Assembly: GCA_021292105.1 (NCBI GenBank)
Contig: CM037860.1
Span: 9,628,698 to 9,692,697, forward strand
DNA from: Anadara kagoshimensis
Lineage: Eukaryota > Mollusca > Bivalvia > Arcoida > Arcidae
Direction of reading: 5' to 3'
DNA: 64,000 nucleotides
Numbering within the stretch: position 1 is the first letter of the stretch; every line of letters starts with the position of its first letter. A program made the position numbers and the translations under genes. Shown here piece after piece: positions 11,877 to 25,385 of this stretch. The notes under the pieces are model-generated. The model was not told the origin of the DNA and ran no database searches. It saw nothing but the letters and a program-made list of their open reading frames with translations.

Positions 11877-12200
11877 AATTTATCATTTATCAATTTTTTT
11901 CTTTTGTACATTTAATCTATGAGCTTAAAGCTCAACACTTAAAATTGTAAAATGAGTCCACAATTCTTGTTTATTAATATTTTCACTACCGTCAATACAT
12001 ATATTTTTTATTTTAGAAATTTGGTAGATACTAAACCTTTTTGGATTCATGAGCTCCAAGGTCAACAATTAAAACTGTTAAATGAGTAAACATAAGTCTT
12101 TCCGGATTTCGTTTGTGGTATTAATGTTTTCACTACTTTTGAAATACAAATTATTTTTAGGAAATTTTGCAGATTCAAATCCTTCTAGAACTTTTTGTAT
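11877..12200 (+). repeat. Further degenerate tandem repeats downstream of RCC1
   Basis: Two related units each run through a GAGCT..AAGGTCAACA or GAGCTTAAAGCTCAACA block, AAAATGAGT-like sequence, a TTTTCACTAC block and a TTTTAG-like stretch, at about 11919-12040 and 12040-12165. The GAGCT/CAACACTTA landmark also occurs downstream of the true last exon, so these look like more copies of the same flank, without the coding part. Probably RCC1 3' UTR. Confidence 0.5.
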
Positions 12201-14580
12201 AAGATCTCTTGATGGCAGTGTATATTAAGTCCTGTTATTTATTTACAATCTGTATTCTGATGGAAATTTACATTTTTGTCTATTCAATCCAAAAATGTTA
12301 TGTTGATCAATTCTACAAGTAAGAAAGTGGTTATTAATTTTTATTCCAAGACAAGCGAATGTGTGTGTATAAATGGACAAGTTTATTAGAAAAATGTCCC
12401 TAAAGTGTGAAAAATACTTTGGCAGCTGATGACCAAAGATTTTTAATTGTTTTATCCATGTCTTTTAATGTAATTGAAATGATCAGGTTGTCTTAAAAAA
12501 TAATTGGGTATATTTTTGTTTTATTTTGTCTCATTTTACCAAGAATTGCCATTGATGGAATTTTTTCATTTTTAATGCACCAGTAATTTTTTAGTGGTGT
12601 TAAGAATTACATAACAGCAGTAACACATTGTCATTTTCATCATTACTTGACAATTAACCTTCTTCCGGACTGGTATTTATTGTAATATATTGTTCTACTA
12701 TATCTCTTATAAGTACTCATTCAGATATATTTTTTCCATCATTGACAGTTCTCTTTTATTTTGTTTGTGTCATAGTGATTTTTAAAATCTTTTCTATCGA
12801 TTCTTCAAAAGTGATTTATTGAAGCCCCAAAAATGAATGAATGGCAAAATATGTAAAGCTTCAATTTAAGATTAGTGATAATGAAATGGAAGTGAAATGA
12901 TCATGGTTCCCACACAACAGGGAAAAGTCAGAGATTTTTATTTTATTTTGAAGATCATGGAATTTGAAAAATGTCGGGAAATTTTAAATTTCTTTAGAAT
13001 TTTCATCATGTCCTTTCATAAGTTATCCACATCCTTTTCTTCCTACACTGCTGAACAAAATCTGACATGTAATAGAATAGAGCTTTGGTTTTTGTTTCTC
13101 TTTCGCATGATACTACTCAAATGTTTTAACTCTATCCCTTTGTACTTTGCCATTTTAACTAACAGTTTAATGTGGGAAATGTAAAAGGGCATATCTTTGC
13201 TCTCCATAGCAACATTCTTATGATGTGTAAGAATGTGAAGGGAAAATCAAACTCATCAGGGAAATGTCAGATTTTGATTAAAGTCGATTATGGGAACCAT
13301 GATGGTATTGATGGCAATATTTACAAATTATTTGGCTATTTTTTAAATTTAGTTAATTAAATGTGTAATGAAGCAAATCTTTATATACAGTTGTATGGGC
13401 AATGTTAGTAGCTGAGTAGTGTAGAATATTTAGCTTTAGTAGTGCATGAAATGTAGATTCAAGTACCATGTGATTCCCAGTAATGATTTGTATGACTGAA
13501 AGTGAAATAAGATTTTTCTTTGGGTTTATTTATCCCCCACCTTTTGAAGAAGGGGGGGAAGGTATTAAATTAGAGTTTCCATCCGTCCATCCAAGATTCT
13601 TGTCTGCACTTATTCTCCAAAACTATGAAGCACTATTTCACAAAACTTGCAAAAGTATTAACATAGATAAGAGCTGTGCATATTTTTAACCCGAGTTGGT
13701 TTGCTCATTTTCCTCGTAGTTATGGTCCTTTGAACTCACAGAGAGAGGGAGAAAAACCTGCTGGCAGGAATCCTAGTTCACTGAATTTGCTTGTTTTCTT
13801 CCAAATTTAAAATTGTGGTGAAATGTTTCACAAAATGTTATATAGTCAATCACATGGCACTTGAATAGATGTCATTTTGTAATGATATTATTTATTAAGC
13901 TTTCTTGATTAAAAGACTTAAGATGGAATCAATGTTTTAAAAAAATAATTACTAACAGAAACCTTTTTTTTATATATATATATATAAAGAAGGTACCGGT
14001 AATCTTGGATTTCATATGTATAACATGTTTTAGTCATCATTTGCAATACATTTCTTAGCGAGATTTTTAGGTCGGCAAAATTTTTTCCAAGGGTTTATAT
14101 ACTGTTATTTATTGCCCACTCAAATGATAATTGAAGATGAAATCTAATATGACATTTGAGTATGGAAAATCCATAATTTGTTGATCTCATGAAGTTCCTT
14201 GGGAAAAAGTTTACACATTATTTAGTTTTTGCTTAAAATGTCATGGAAAAACAATTTAATTTAGGGAAAAAAAATTCAATACTCCAACATTAAAAAATGA
14301 TTAAAGTCTCTATATGACTGGGATACAAACCTGTCCAAACAACCCCTCATTACACAAATTTGAGGGGAAACTTGGTTTTGTTTGTTTCCTAGTCTGATAA
14401 ATATTTACAATTGAATAAACCATCAGCTCAAATGTGCTATTTTATCCCATGTAAAATGTCTAAATGTTCTATTATAGTAATTGTGTCATGGAAAAATGGT
14501 GAAAATATCCTGGGAGTCATTAAATTTTGATTGGTTCAGAGTGTTTAACATAGATTAACATAAGCAATCTTTATATTTTT
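12201..14580. other. Intergenic, no gene seen
   Basis: AT-rich sequence with only short chance frames. It contains a possible 404-bp inverted-repeat element (12900-13303), an AT microsatellite near 13970-13985 and a TATCCCCCACC..GGGGGG stretch near 13530. I see no exon, RNA gene or promoter that I can support. Confidence 0.7.
12900..13303. mobile_element. Possible 404-bp TIR element
   Basis: ATCATGGTTCCCA at the left and TGGGAACCATGAT at the right are perfect 13-bp inverted repeats. I see no clear target duplication and the interior does not pair further. It may be a MITE or chance. Confidence 0.4.
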
Positions 14581-17500
14581 AGCTCACCTAGCCAAAGGCC
14601 ATGTGAGCTTATGGCATGGCGAGGCGTCCGTGCGGTGCGTCAGTAAACTTTAATCTTCTCCTCCGAAACTACTGGGCCAACTGAAACCAAATTTGCCATG
14701 GAAGGTCCTTAATAGAGTCTAACTATAGTTTGTTCAAATCATGGCGATCGAATATCCAAGATGGCCGCTGTTACTAAAAATAGACAAAACCTAAAAAAAT
14801 CTTCTTCTCTTGAACCACTCATTGGAGGCAAAATCTGATGTGATATTTGGATTCTACATAGTCTTAACCTTTAAGTTTGTTCATTTCATGAAATTTGGTT
14901 TAAAAATAGGTTACGCGTTTTTGAGTTTAATTTTGCAAAAATCGTAAAATATTTTTAAATTGTCATAACTTGACTATACGACCATATAATGACATGGGGT
15001 TTTCAGTTTTGACATATTCTTGTAATTATCTTCAAAATGTGTCAAGGTCAATTATGGAGGTCATGACCTAATTTTTTACCTTTCTTATATTATTTATTAT
15101 CTCGAAAACTATAAACTTTTTATATAAGCATGTATATTAGAATATTGTTCGTATTGATGTAACGATCATTTTGATATATAGATTAAGGTCATGGGTTCAA
15201 AGGTCAAGGTCACAGATGCGAAAGAATACTGAAATGGTTCATTATCTTGAAAACTATGAACGTTTTGTATAGGCATGTATATTGGAATATTGTTGGTATT
15301 GATACAACAATTATTTTGATGTATAGAAAAGGGTCATGGGTCAAAAGGTCAAGGTCACAGTAGCAAAACAATACCAAAATGTTTAATTATCTCGAAAACT
15401 ATAAACGTTTTGTATAGGCATGTATATTGGAATATTGTTGGTATTGATGTAACGATCATTTTGATATATAGATTAAGGTCATTGGTTCAAAGGTCAAGGT
15501 CACAGATGTGAAAGAATACTGAAATGGTTCATTATCTTGAAAACTATCAACTTTTTGTATAGGCATGTATATTAGAATGTTGTAGGTATTGATACAACGA
15601 TCATTTTGATGTATAGAAAAAGGTCAAGGGTCCAAAGGTCAAGGTCACAGTAGCAAAACAATACCAAAATGGTTAATTATCTCGAAAACTATAAACGTTT
15701 TGTATAGGCATGTATATTGGAATATTGTTGGTATTGATGTAACGATCATTTTGATATAGAGATTAAGGTCATTGGTTCAAAGGTCAAGGTCACAGATGCG
15801 AAAGAATACTGAAATGGTTCATTATCTTGAAAACTATGAACTTTTTGTATAGGCATGTATATGAGAAAGTTGTAAGTATTGATACAACGATTATTTTGAT
15901 GTATAGAAAAGGGTCATGGGTCAAAAGGTCAAGGTCACAGTAGCAAAACAATACCAAAATGGTTAATTATCTCGAAAACTATAAACGTTTTGTATAGGCA
16001 TGTATATTGGAATATTGTTTGTATTGATGTAACGATCATTTTGATATATAGATTAAGGTCATGGGTTCAAAGGTCAAGGTCACAGATGCGAAAGAATACT
16101 GAAATGGTTCATTATCTTGAAAACTATGAACGTTTTGTATAGGCATGTATATTGGAATATTGTTGGTATTGATACAACAATTATTTTGATGTATAGAAAA
16201 GGGTCATGGGTCAAAAGGTCAAGGTCACAGTAGCAAAACAATACCAAAATGTTTAATTATCTCGAAAACTATAAACGTTTTGTATAGGCATGTATATTGG
16301 AATATTGTTGGTATTGATGTAACGATCATTTTGATATATAGATTAAGGTCATTGGTTCAAAGGTCAAGGTCACAGATGTGAAAGAATACTGAAATGGTTC
16401 ATTATCTTGAAAACTATCAACTTTTTGTATAGGCATGTATATTAGAATGTTGTAGGTATTGATACAACGATCATTTTGATGTATAGAAAAAGGTCAAGGG
16501 TCCAAAGGTCAAGGTCACAGTAGCAAAACAATACCAAAATGGTTAATTATCTCGAAAACTATAAACGTTTTGTATAGGCATGTATATTGGAATATTGTTG
16601 GTATTGATGTAACGATCATTTTGATATAGAGATTAAGGTCATTGGTTCAAAGGTCAAGGTCACAGATGCGAAAGAATACTGAAATGGTTCATTATCTTGA
16701 AAACTATGAACTTTTTGTATAGGCATGTATATGAGAAAGTTGTAAGTATTGATACAACGATTATTTTGATGTATAGAAAAGGGTCATGGGTCAAAAGGTC
16801 AAGGTCACAGTAGCAAAACAATACCAAAATGGTTAATTATCTCGAAAACTATAAACGTTTTGTATAGGCATGTATATTGGAATATTGTTTGTATTGATGT
16901 AACGATCATTTTGATATATAGATTAAGGTCATTGGTTCAAAGGTCAAGGTCACAGATACGAAAGAATACTGAAATGGTTCATTATCTTGAAAACTATCAA
17001 CTTTTTGTATAGGCATGTATATTAGAATGTTGTAGGATATTGATAATAGATCATTTTGATGTATAGAAAAAGGTCAAGTGTCCAAAGGTCAAGGTCACAG
17101 TAGCAAAACAATACCAAAATGGTTAATTATCTCGAAAACTATAAACGTTTTGTATAGGCATGTATATTGGAATATTGTTGGTATTGATGTAACGATCATT
17201 TTGATATATAGATTAAGGTCATTGGTTCAAAGGTCAAGGTCACAGATGAGAAAGAATACTGAAATGGTTCATTATCTTGAAAACTATCAACTTTTTGTAT
17301 AGGCATGTATATTAGAATGTTGTAGGTATTGATACAACGATCATTTTGATGTATAGAAAAAGGTCAAGGGTCCAAAGCTCAAGGTCACAGTAGCAAAACA
17401 ATACCAAAATGGTTAATTATCTTGAAAACTATAACATTTTTGTATAGGCATGTATATTGGAATAGTGTTGGTATTGATGTAACGATCATTTTGATATATA

Positions 17501-18099
17501 GATTAAGGTCATTGGTTCAAAGGTCAAGGTCACAGATGCGAAAGAATACTTAAATGGTTCATTATCTTGAAAACTATGAACTTTTTGTATAGGCATGTAT
17601 ATGAGAAAGTTGTAAGTATTGATACAACGATTATTTTGATGTATAGAAAAGGGTCATGGGTCAAAAGGTCAAGGTCACAGTAGCAAAACAATACCAAAAT
17701 GGTTAATTATCTCGAAAACTATAAACGTTTTGTATAGGCATGTATATTGGAATATTGTTGGTATTGATGTAACGATCATTTTGATATATAGATTAAGGTC
17801 ATTGGTTCAAAGGTCAAGGTCACAGATGCAAAAGAATACTGAAATGGTTCATGATCTTGAAAACTATGAACTTTTTGTATAAGCATGTATATTAAAATGT
17901 TGTAGGTATTGATACAACGATCATTAATATAGATTTTGGTCATTGGTTTGAAAGTCAAGGTCACAGATGCGAGTTGCAAGTTTCATAAATGTCTAAATAT
18001 CCACATCAGAGTTATTGCTCCTTAAATGTAGTATATATTGTGTTTTTTGTGCTGTTTACGGCCCAGGTGAGCGGTACAGGCCCTATTGGGCCTCTTGTG
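14581..18099 (+). mobile_element. Minisatellite-cored interspersed element A (145-bp core)
   Basis: The 5' end AGCTCACCTAGCC..GGCCATGTGAGCT forms a hairpin and is followed by a unique leader with GTAAACTTTAATCTTCTCC and CCAAGATGGCCGC. The 3' end is CAGGTGAGCGGTACAGGCCC with an AGGCCC/GGGCCT hairpin and CTCTTGT. Between them is a long tandem array (listed separately). Four other elements in the window share these ends. The layout (subterminal hairpins, tandem core, non-coding) recalls non-autonomous Helitron-like elements of the DINE/Helentron type, but that assignment is inference. Confidence 0.75.
15050..17985 (+). repeat. 145-bp tandem array with 290-bp dimer and 870-bp higher-order repeat
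   Basis: About 20 monomers of 145 bp. Two monomer types alternate: one with GATATATAGATTAAGGTCAT and GAAAGAATACTGAAATGGTTC, the other with GATGTATAGAAAA and CAATACCAAAATGG. The segment from 15181 recurs almost unchanged at 16051, an 870-bp (six-monomer) step, with a more diverged continuation at 16921. Nearly every monomer holds AGGTCAAGGTCAC. Short open frames in it (such as 17078-17302) are chance. Confidence 0.9.
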
Positions 18100-19920
18100 T
18101 TTTTGAATCTGATTTGTGTGCGAAAGATTCTCTCAAAAAATGATATGTTTAAACAAAACTGATGTAACCAAAGTATAATGAGTTAAAACAGATAAAATAC
18201 TTATTCCAGTGAGTTATAATGTGATGATTCTACACAGTATATGAAAAATAGATAAGTTATTTCAGTTATTCAGACAAGTTTCCACTTACTATATTTATTA
18301 GAGTAAATGTTATTTATCATAATGTGTGCTTGAAGTATGGATTACAATGAGACTGGCCAGTGTACCACAGAATACATACATCAGATTTGTAGTTTTATTG
18401 TTTCACATTAAAGTTCTAATCAAGCATAATATGAAAATGTAATTTAAAAATTCATTACTCCATTTGAAAAAATAAAAATGTTTTCTGTGTATTATGTGGT
18501 ACATGAGTCGGTTCTATTCTAGAATAACAACATAAGATGGTAAAGCTAGTCCTTTTGCCTGTATTACAAGCAGGAAATTTCCTTTTAACATTGAATTGCC
18601 ATACATTTTTAATGTTACCATAAAATATTTTTATGAATAAATTTTGATATAACAAATTGTTCTTTTCTTTTTTCTTTTTTATGGAAGTATCTATGCATTT
18701 ACATAAATATACTCAAAAAATCGAATCAAATCCAAAAACTGAATTATATATAATCCATCTGTATTTTGTTCTTGTGCAAATGATTTAATGAAGTAAATTT
18801 TTGTGCATGAAATTAAATCTCCTTAATGAAATTACAAGAAGTAGAAGGTGAAATGATATGATTTACGTTATACAAAATTTAATCATGGCACATACCTAAT
18901 AAAAAACCTTTAAATTCTACAAAATCTACCAATATAGTCATTAATTACAATGGTGACTAATTATTCCCCGCCACCAGTGGTGAGGGGGGGGGGGATATAG
19001 TAATATCGCTGTCTGTGTGTTTGTTTGAGCGTTTGTCCGTCCAAGTTGGTTTCTGTTCATTTTAAAGAAAACCGTATATCCAATTGAGCTGAAACTTGGT
19101 CAGTTGATTTGTTATGATAGTGATTGGAGATCATTGGAGTTGGATTGCTTGACAGTCTTATAGCATATTCAAGATGGCCACCTTTACTATAAATAGCAAA
19201 AACCTATAAATTGCTATTACAGCCTTATTTATGTACCAATTGTGTTGAAATTTTAAAGAAAATAAAACTCGGGATATTAAACATATTTAACAGGTAAAAA
19301 TTTAAGTTTGCAAAATATAGTGTATATAAGATGGCCACTTTTACTATAAATAGAAAAACTGATAAATGACCATTACAGCCATATTTATGTACCAATTCCG
19401 TCAGAATTTTGAATATAGGAAATGAAACTGAGTATTAAAAATAGGTTTTTCCGTTTAATTTTTAGTTTGCGTAATATTTATGAAATATGCAAATAAGGTG
19501 TATTTATTGCCTAATTTTTTGTTGAGGTCTTGGATTTATTAAATGGCCATTTAACAACCAATGTTCCATAAAGCCTATTTCACCTTGTATGGAGTTCACT
19601 GATGTTCACCTTTGTGGGGGGATAGTGTTCTCTGAACACCTTGTTACTAGTTCTAATATAAGAGGAATGGTTACGGTGCAAATAACATCACTATACATCG
19701 AGGTTATTGGTTGTAAAATAAATACAAAATTCCAGAACAAGGTCACTAGAATAAAATGGTTATGGTACTATAGACGTACTTAAAGAACTTCCCAGGGCAC
19801 CATAACAACTAAATATTACTATATCTGTTTAAATTTTGCAGCAAAAAAGAGAAACGTTCTTATAAACATACAAAAACAGCGTTTATCTGACAATACTGTG
19901 TTGCCTTCTTGGTTAACAAT
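18100..19920. other. Intergenic with a diverged leader-type repeat
   Basis: No gene is supported. Near 18960-19560 the sequence has the G-run CACCAGTGGTGAGGGGGG, then blocks with CAAGATGGCCACCTTTACTA and ATAAATAGCAAAAACCTATA that resemble the core of element E at the window end, so this is probably an old related repeat copy. Confidence 0.55.
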
Positions 19921-20175
19921 ATCCAGGGTGATGCTCAGATAGCAACCCAGAGGTTGAAATCATTACTAAACTAGTTTTAATTTTGCAACGCTAGACGGTC
20001 GTTTCAGAAAAAAAATCCTCATCAGTAGCGCTTGGACCAAAAGTGTGAAAATCTATTAATTTTAAAATGTGGAAATGAAAATGATAGACGGGCCAAATGT
20101 ATTTTACCAAATTCGCCCAGGACATTAATATGAATGATAAAGCATAGTAATTTAAGAAGCAGAAACCTCTTCTGT

Positions 20176-20830
20176 TTATGGTTTTATTTCCTTCACAATT
20201 GATACGCTATGGTAGAGCTTGTTATTACTATGGGGACTTATACAATAAAGCAAGCTGCTTACCAATAAATTGTTGACCCAGGGATATTGCAAGCCTATGC
20301 TTATCAAGGCTCTCAAAGTTTTGAGTAATGTTTGCAGTATGTTGTCTCTGTGTCCAGGACTGTCTTTGATATATTCGACGTTCCACCCATAGTTCAATGT
20401 TTCTTCACTCAATTTTGATTTCACTTGCGACTGGTGTAGTTAGCTAAACAGGGTGTGCTTAACCTTCCGGAGCACTCGGCATCACAGTCCTAGTGGAAGT
20501 TTACATGTTTAACCTATTTTGTCAGTTTCAAAGTTGTTACTTCGCTTTAGGATTGCAATTTGAAATGGTTGAGTATGTTTGTTTTTGGTTGTTAACAATG
20601 TGTACTTGACAACGCTATGCTTGCTCCCACTGCGGGAACTTTATACAACGAAGTAAGCTGCTTACAAATAAATTGTTGGCCCAGGCACATTGCAAGTCTA
20701 GGCTTATCAGGGCCCGCAAAAGTTTTTAGTATTGTTGATAAGTATGATGTCTGTGTCCAGGACTGTCTTGGATATATTTGACGTTCCACCCATAGTTCCA
20801 TGTTCCTTCACTCAATTTTGATTACACACG
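20176..20830 (+). pseudogene. Two reverse-transcriptase C-terminal relics in tandem
   Basis: Read with frame changes, 20190-20300 gives pieces equivalent to LIRY, ACYYYG, LLTNKLLTQGYCKP, the same order as in the better copy at 25.4-26.4 kb. A second copy follows at about 20600-20820 in the same orientation. Both share the downstream GTTCCACCCATAGTTC block. No intact frame remains. Confidence 0.5.
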
Positions 20831-21644
20831 TGACTGGTGTAGTTAGCTAAACAGGGTGTGCTTACCCTTCAGGAGCACTCTGCATCACAGCCCTAGTGGA
20901 AGTTTACATGTTTAACATAATTTGTCAGTTTCAAAGTTGTTACTTTGCTTGGGATTGTGATTTGGACATGGTTGAGTATGTTTATTTTTTTATTATTAAC
21001 AATGTGTATTTGACAACGCTGTACTTGCTCCCACTACGGGAACTTCGGGACGATTATCTCGTGGAAACTTAGCCTACCAGCAAAGATACCAACCTAGTCG
21101 TTGTTAGTATTACTGAACAATTATTAAATGGAAGGTTCAAAATGTATTTTATCAAATCCCTCTAAGGCAATACTTTAAACGATAAAGCAAAGCTTAGTTT
21201 TATATGGAATTTTAAAAATATATGAGAACATTTTTATGAACAATATTTATTTGAGAATAGTATTGTATTACCTCCTGGGATAACGGTATCATGGTACTTA
21301 CTCCACAAGCAGAGTCACCAGCCCAGGTGTAATCATAACTAAACATGTTTTACCTTTGCATCACTAGACATCCGTTATTGAAATAAATTTCTCATAGTGC
21401 TTGGATTAAACCTGTTGAAATCCTAATATCTTTATGATGTTGAAGTGATTCTGTTATCAAATCAAACAAAGGCAAAAGTTTAAACGATAAAACATAGCTT
21501 AGTTGTTTTAGAAACTTTAAAACTTAAGAAGCAGAAAAGTTGTTGATGATTTATGTTTATTTTATAATACTATGCATTGCCTCTTGTGTTAAAGATATTC
21601 TCTGGGATGTCCACCAGCAGAGATACCACTGTCCAGACCTTCGG

Positions 21645-23360
21645 TCAGGTGAGCTTATGGCATAGCGCAGCGTGTGTATGTGCGTACGTTTTTGCGTCGT
21701 TAACACCTATTTTCGACTTCTCCTCTGAAACTACTGGACAGTTTTTAATGAAACTTTGTCAGAAGTATATATGGGGCGGTGCAATTCAGATTTGTTCAAG
21801 GCGTTGCTATGGCTACCATAACTAGGTCAAGGTGACCTAGGGGTGCAAAAGTCTTAAAAAATCTTCTTCTCCGAAAGTACTGATTGGAGAAAAAATCTGA
21901 TGTGATATTTGGCTCCTCTAGGGTCTTAAGCCTATAGTTTGTTCATTTTGTGAAATTCGGATAAAAAATAGGTTACGCGTTTTTGCGTTTAATTTTGAAA
22001 AAATCGTAAAATAGCTTCAAATTGTTATAACTTCACTATTTGACCAGATAATGACATGGGGATTTCAGTTTTGACATCTTCTTGTTAGTATCTTCAAAAG
22101 GAGGTCAAGGTCGATTGTGAAGGTCGTGACCTAATTTTTTTTTAACTCGGATTATAATTATTATCTCGAAAACTATAAAATTTTTGTATAGGCATGTATA
22201 TTAGAATGTTGTAGGTATCGATACAACGATCATTTTCATGTATAGAAAAAGGTCATGGGTTCAAAGGTCAAGGTCACAGATGCGAAACAATACCGAAATG
22301 GTTAATTATCTCGAAAACTATAAACATTTTGTATAGGCATATACATGTATATTAGAATGTTGTAGGTATCGATGCAACAATCAGTTTGATGTATAGAAAA
22401 AGGTCATGGGTTCAAAGTTCAAGGTCACAGATGCGAAACAATACCGAAATGGTTAATTATCTCGAAAACTAAACATTTTGTATAGGCATGTATATTAGAA
22501 TGTTGTAGGTATTGATACAACGATCATTTTGATGTATAGAAAAAGGTCATGGGTTCAAAGTTCAAGGTCACAGATGTGAAACAATCCTGAAATGGATAGT
22601 TATCTCGAAAACTATAAACTTTTTGTACAGGCATGTATATTAGAATGTTGTAGGTATTGATACAACGATCATTTTGATGTATAGAAAAAGGTCATGGGTT
22701 CAAAGGTCAAGGTCACAGATGCAAAACAATACCGAAATGGTTAATTATCTCGAAAACTATAAACATTTTGTATAGGCATATAAATTAGAATGTTGTAGGT
22801 ATCGATACAACGATCAGTTTGATGTATAGAAAAAGGTCATGGGTTCAAAGGTCAAGGACACAGATGCGAAAAAATACCGAAATGGTTAATTATCTCGAAA
22901 ACTATAAACATTTTGTATAGGCATGTATATTAGAATGTTGTAGGTATTGATACAACGATCATTTTGATGTATAGGAAAAGGTCATGGGTTCAAAGGTCAA
23001 GGTCAGAGATGCCAAACAATACCAAAATGGTTAATTATCTCAAAAACTATAAACTTTTTGTATAGGCATATATATTTGAATGTTGTAGGTATCGATACAA
23101 CGATCATTTTGGTGTATAGAAAAAGGTCATGGGTTCAAAGGTCAAGGTCACAGATGCAAAACAATACTAAAATTGTTAATTATCTCGAAAACTATCAACT
23201 TTTTATATAGGCATGTATATTAGAATGTTGTAGGTATTGATACAATGGTTATCATGATGAAAGAAAGAAGTCATTGGGGTTTAGTATTTATGTGTTCTTT
23301 AAATCTATCAGCTAGCCATTAGTTATCAGGTGAGCGTATCAGGCCCATGGGCCTCTTGTT
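21645..23360 (+). mobile_element. Minisatellite-cored interspersed element B (5' end abbreviated)
   Basis: Starts at CAGGTGAGCTTATGGCAT, runs through a leader like that of element A (TTCTCCTCTGAAACTACTGG), and ends CAGGTGAGCGTATCAGGCCC with an AGGCCCATGGGCCT hairpin and CTTGTT. The core (about 22140-23250) has about eight monomers near 145-150 bp, again with GGTTCAAAGGTCAAGGTCA in most. It has inserted into the retroelement cluster. Confidence 0.7.
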
Positions 23361-23689
23361 ATATTTTAATTTTGCAGCACTAGACTTTCAGAATAAAATT
23401 CCTTATCAGTAGTGTTCGGAATAAAATTGTGGAAATCCAAATATTTACAAATATTTAAAAATGTCCAAATGAGAAAAATAAAAGCGCCAACATGTATTTT
23501 ACCAAATCCACCTAAAGCAATACTTTGAATGATAAAGTATAGCTTAGGTTTTGATGAATTTTAATATTTAAAATTTAAATTGTATATTACCTTCTGGTGT
23601 GACGATATTTTCGGGAATACTTAGTCCACTAGCAGAGATACCAGCCATGTGGTTGTAATTATGACTAATCCTGTTTTAATTTTGCATCA

Positions 23690-23990
23690 CTAGACACCCG
23701 TTTTGGACACAGAGATATCAAACTTACCAACAATACTGTGATGACGGACACAAAACTTTTTGAGGACCCTGATAAGTCTAGGCTTGCAATATCCCTGGTT
23801 CAACAATTTATTTGTGAGCAGCTTGCTTCGTTGTTTAAAGTTCACATGGTGGGAACAAGCTCTATCATAGCGTATTAATTGGGAAACAAATACACCATAA
23901 ACAGGTACAATGTTGCGTAGAAAAGGAAAGTTGACAATAGAAAAATTGAAGTTATCACGTTTGTCATAATGTTTCAAATGTAGCATTTTG
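23690..23990 (-). pseudogene. Reverse-transcriptase relic, reverse orientation
   Basis: A 98-residue open frame reads HYDKRDNFNFSIVNFPFL, VYGVFVSQLIRYDRAC, LLTNKLLNQGYCKPRL and VLKKFCVRHHSIVGKFDISV, collinear with the + strand copy at 25.9-26.3 kb but better kept at its C-terminal end. It has no start, catalytic motif or neighbouring ORF, so it is a fragment. Confidence 0.65.
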
Positions 23991-25385
23991 TGGGCGTCAT
24001 AATTGAGGTATAAGTCTAAATATGAAGACGAACATGGGCAATCAATCTTTTAATTCAAGCTCGCTAGGATAGATGTGATGCAGAGCTTTAGGAATTAGTC
24101 TTATCTTTTTTGTCGCAAGGATATTGCAAGCCTAGATATATCAAGGCAGTCAAAAAATGTTATGGCCACCACAATATAGTTGATAGGTATGATGACTTGT
24201 CTCTGTATCCAAATTAACCCTGGATGCGTTTGACGTCCCATGGTCCCGTGTTCCTTGATTGCACACGTTGCGACATACATGGCTTTAATCTTTCTATTGT
24301 CAGCTTTCCTTTTCTATGTAGCAATATAACTGTTTCTCTTGTTTATGCTGTATTTGTTTCAGTTTCACATTTAATACGCCAGTAAGGCTTGTTCGTACAA
24401 CCGTAACTATATACAACAAGGCAACAAATAAGTTGTTGACTAAGAGATATTGCAAGCCTAGGCTAGTTTTATGACCGTCATGAAAATATTGTTGATAAGT
24501 GAGCCATCTCTCTGTATCTAAATCCAAAACCACCTGATATAATTATGTTTGATGCCCTATTGTTCCTTTCATATTCGATTTTTATTTCAAGTGAATCTAG
24601 CTAGACAGTACCGTAGAGGACCTGGTCTCATTACCCTGGTGGAAGTTCGCATTTGTCAGTTTTCAAAGTTTTTGGGTTGTATTTTGAACACTGGCTGTCG
24701 TGTTTGTGTATAAAAATTTTCTTAAAGTTTGATAACTGGTAGTGGTATGGTTAATTCAAATACATGATAGAATGTTTAGAATGTTTTTCGGTCAATTTTT
24801 TTTAAAATAGGTGATAATAATATTAATTTAATTATCATTTAAAACCAGCTTAACAATATCAAGAAAGCAGGGTAATGCACCTAAATCAAGTGTGTTCCTT
24901 TTATATCAAGAAGGTGAGATTTGTGTGTAGAGAAAATAGAAGAAAATCTATCTTTCTGTAAGAAAACTGAAAACTTTTTCACACCAAGATCTTCCCGGGT
25001 GAGATTTTAATATGAAGAATGGGAGACGGCACTGCTTAGTCCCCACGGAGATCGAGGCTGTACCAATGCCCATTTTTAAAACTACATAAAGCATAGTTTT
25101 TTGGTGTTTTTTTAATGAAAAAGCAGAAAAATATCAAAAATGTTTATCTTACAATACTGTATATTGTCTCTATGGTTTTTTCCAGAGATTCTTAGTGTAC
25201 AAGCAGAAATAGCATCCCAGAAGTTGTAATTATTACTACATCGGTTTTAGTTTTGCAGCACTAGACGGTCGTTTCGGAATACTTTTCCTAAGCAGTAGTA
25301 TTATAAAGAAAGTTGAAAATCTTGTCATCATGTTTGTCATAAAGCCCTATATTTAAGATGTCATATCATATATTCTACATCTGGA

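Noticed and set aside
14581..17985. CRISPR-like reading of the regular repeats
   Set aside because: The units are 145-bp contiguous monomers without unique spacers in a eukaryotic genome, so this is a satellite array.
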